Source: CAVYPR01 sp963770505
GTDB lineage: Bacteria > Actinomycetota > Acidimicrobiia > Acidimicrobiales > RAAP-2
NCBI GenBank assembly: GCA_963770505.1
Contig: CAVYPR010000006.1
Span: forward strand, 62,001-126,000
DNA: 64,000 nt
Direction: 5' to 3'
The position numbers and the translations under genes are program-made. Below, piece by piece: positions 62,234 through 64,000 of this stretch. A model generated the notes under the pieces. That model was given only the letters and a program-made list of their open reading frames with translations. It did not search any database and had not been told where the DNA came from. The first letter of the stretch is position 1, and every line of letters starts with the position of its first letter.

Positions 62234-64000
62234 ATGTTGCACCATCGACTGGCGCGGGTCATTTCCGCGTTCGTGGTCACCTCTATGATCGGGAGCTTCG
62301 CGGCCCTGAGCGTGTTCACCGGCTCAGCGGGCGCCAGCGTGACGGTCACACAGCCGGCGACGACCAGCTGGGCCGTCCACGTTCCCTACGGCGACGGTGG
62401 CCCGGCCGGGCTGGCCATCAAGAACAAGGTCGCCGCCCCGAGCTCGACAGTCAAGCCCACAACCGGGCCGTCGCACACGCAGCCCTCGTGGACCCTGACC
62501 GGGCTCAACGCCAACGGCATCGCGGTCGCCAAGCCCACCAACTTCACCAACACCGCACCGTCGACAGCCACAAAGCCGTGGGTCTGGCTGGACATCGGTA
62601 CGAAGAACGACGCCACGCTTGAGACCAGCGGCCTGACAGCCACCGGCACCTACACCTTCACGGTGACGGCGTACTACTGCAAGGCGACACAGGCCACCTA
62701 CACAACCTGCACAGCACACGGCACAAAGACGGTCACCATCAACGGGGTCGGTGCGGTCATCTCCAGCGCCGCCAGCTACGAGCGCTACACAGCGGACGAG
62801 CCCGGGGCGAACACCGCCAACTTCACAGTGACCGCCGTCGGGACGGGCATCGCCTCCTTGAAGGAATCGGGGAGCGTCCCCGCCGGCGTCACCGGCTTCA
62901 CCAGCGGGACCTGCACGTCGCTGACGGTCAACGCCTACACAGTCAAGTGCGCCCTACGAGGCACCTATGCGGCGGGTGACTCAGGTCACACACCTCCGTT
63001 GCACGGGGCGACCGCCCACGCCTACCCGGTGACGTTCTCCGCCAAGAACGCGACCACAACAACGCTGGTCACACAGAACTTCACCTTCAACGTCCTGCCG
63101 CCGGCGATCTGCGTGGTCAAGCACGACACCACCGGCACGCTGGCCCCTGGCTACACCCCCTATCCCCACACAGCCACAGCGGCCGAGGAACCGGCCCTGG
63201 TCCAGACAGTGGTCGCCGGGAGCAAGCTCTTCACCGGGTGTGCGACGACCGACGCCACAGGGGGCCTCGCCCTGACCATCGACGCCAGCCCCCTCAGCGA
63301 CATCTGGTCGGACGCGGCGCCGAACACAACACCCGAGGACGACTACGACACCGGCTCGGCTGGGATCTCTTCGTTGTCGTGGGCAGGGGCGACCGCCACC
63401 ACACCACCGCCGGCCGGTCCCACCGCCACCTCGACCATCGCCGCGACGTTCAGCTCAACCGACAAGAACGCCTCGTGCCCGCCGAAGGCCGCAGTGATCG
63501 ACATCGGTGCCGTCTTCTGCTACGTCTCCGACGAGAGCTCGGGCTCCGGCCCCACCTACAGCACATTCTTCTTGGAGTACTCGGGCCACGTGCCGTCGCC
63601 GAACACCCCCACCTTGCACCTCACAAGCTCGGCGCACGAGGGCGGCACGGTGTCGGTGAGCGACACAGCGACGGCCTGCCCGGCCTCGATCTCGGCGAAC
63701 ACATTCACAGGCAGCTACAGCTGCTGGTGGGGAAACCCGACAACGACAACGACGATCACCGCCACAGACATCACGATCGGGAGCGGGATTCACGCCGTGC
63801 ACCCGACCAACTCGACCGTCACGATCAGCAGGGCCAGGTACTTCTTCACAGCCGGGACAACGGACAAGAAGAGCCATTTGACCCCCGAGCACATCAGCGG
63901 GTCGTTCACTCTGCCGGACAACGCGACGCTGGGCGCAGGGGTTCCGGTCACCATCACCGAGCCCGTCAACAAGTCGACATTCGAGCACACGAGGATGGGT
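62234..64000 (+). CDS. Thr-rich secreted protein (3' end outside window)
   Basis: Open from ATG 62234 to the window edge (589 codons visible). Signal peptide (LARVISAFVVTSMIGSFAALSVF... GSAGAS). The rest is rich in Thr/Ser/Ala with scattered cysteines (YYCKAT, TCTAHG, GTCTSL, KCALRG, GCATTD, FCYVSD, YSCWWG), suggesting disulfide-linked beta domains; no family is recognised. Threonines are very often ACA (for example GTCACACAG, TCGACAGCCACAAAG), more so than in any cytoplasmic gene here. Probably another wall or surface protein. The full domain plan and any anchor are beyond the window. Confidence 0.8.
   Translation, partial: MLHHRLARVISAFVVTSMIGSFAALSVFTGSAGASVTVTQPATTSWAVHVPYGDGGPAGLAIKNKVAAPSSTVKPTTGPSHTQPSWTLTGLNANGIAVAKPTNFTNTAPSTATKPWVWLDIGTKNDATLETSGLTATGTYTFTVTAYYCKATQATYTTCTAHGTKTVTINGVGAVISSAASYERYTADEPGANTANFTVTAVGTGIASLKESGSVPAGVTGFTSGTCTSLTVNAYTVKCALRGTYAAGDSGHTPPLHGATAHAYPVTFSAKNATTTTLVTQNFTFNVLPPAICVVKHDTTGTLAPGYTPYPHTATAAEEPALVQTVVAGSKLFTGCATTDATGGLALTIDASPLSDIWSDAAPNTTPEDDYDTGSAGISSLSWAGATATTPPPAGPTATSTIAATFSSTDKNASCPPKAAVIDIGAVFCYVSDESSGSGPTYSTFFLEYSGHVPSPNTPTLHLTSSAHEGGTVSVSDTATACPASISANTFTGSYSCWWGNPTTTTTITATDITIGSGIHAVHPTNSTVTISRARYFFTAGTTDKKSHLTPEHISGSFTLPDNATLGAGVPVTITEPVNKSTFEHTRMG

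Overview
This 64 kb window is high-GC DNA from an actinobacterium. The evidence is a mycothiol-dependent formaldehyde dehydrogenase, three F420-type oxidoreductases (a DDN-like, an LLM-class and a PPOX-class protein), frequent GTG starts with GTGA/ATGA gene overlaps, and a bioB-linked bsaP gene. The secreted proteins with repeated YWLVGSDGGVFAFG blades recall Acidimicrobiia, but that placement is inference. I found no rRNA, tRNA, CRISPR array, phage or insertion sequence.

Region 1 (1-17,966, all minus strand) is a cell-surface and phosphate-uptake locus. From a consensus promoter at 17,939-17,966 the order is: a PstS-fold secreted protein, a secreted Ig-repeat protein with a WxL-like C-terminus, a frameshifted DUF916 (WxL-interacting type) gene, a small membrane-anchored protein, a 1,433-residue IPT/TIG-repeat protein, a 93-residue hypothetical protein, pstB, pstC, pstA, a membrane-anchored pstS, and a second PstS-like protein with a CBM5/12-type insert that runs off the window. 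Three of these proteins share an N-terminal domain I cannot assign to a known family.

Region 2 (18,195-31,927) holds metabolic and housekeeping genes: a DDN-like reductase, S-(hydroxymethyl)mycothiol dehydrogenase, aquaporin, PPK2, an LLM oxidoreductase, an amidase, an aminoglycoside-kinase-like protein, two GNATs, a cupin, a P450, an Fpg/Nei glycosylase, an ABC-2 exporter pair and MscL.

Region 3 (31,902-47,495) combines fatty-acid-type activation and oxidation (two acyl-CoA synthetases, two acyl-CoA dehydrogenases), an archaeal-type riboflavin synthase, and biotin synthesis (bioA-bioF-bioD, and separately bioB-bsaP with a homopolymer frameshift in bsaP). A secreted beta-propeller protein sits between the two biotin groups.

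Region 4 (47,554-54,706) has a GH3 glycosidase and soxR with a near-perfect SoxR box that faces a questin-oxidase-like gene and a PPOX/F420 oxidoreductase. It also has a cyclic-nucleotide-binding protein, a D-Ala-D-Ala carboxypeptidase homologue that has lost its catalytic residues, a decayed MerR fragment and a methyltransferase.

Region 5 (54,812-61,522) is the most interesting system. A cobalamin riboswitch is followed by five translationally coupled genes: a secreted alpha/alpha-toroid protein with a propeller tail, a secreted membrane-anchored DUF4430-like protein, and ECF transporter components T, A-A fusion and S. The first two resemble the two halves of animal intrinsic factor/transcobalamin, so the operon looks like a surface B12-capture plus ECF import machine. 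The window ends in another Thr-rich secreted protein (62,234 onward). The exported proteins use the threonine codon ACA far more than the cytoplasmic genes, which sets the secretome apart at nucleotide level.
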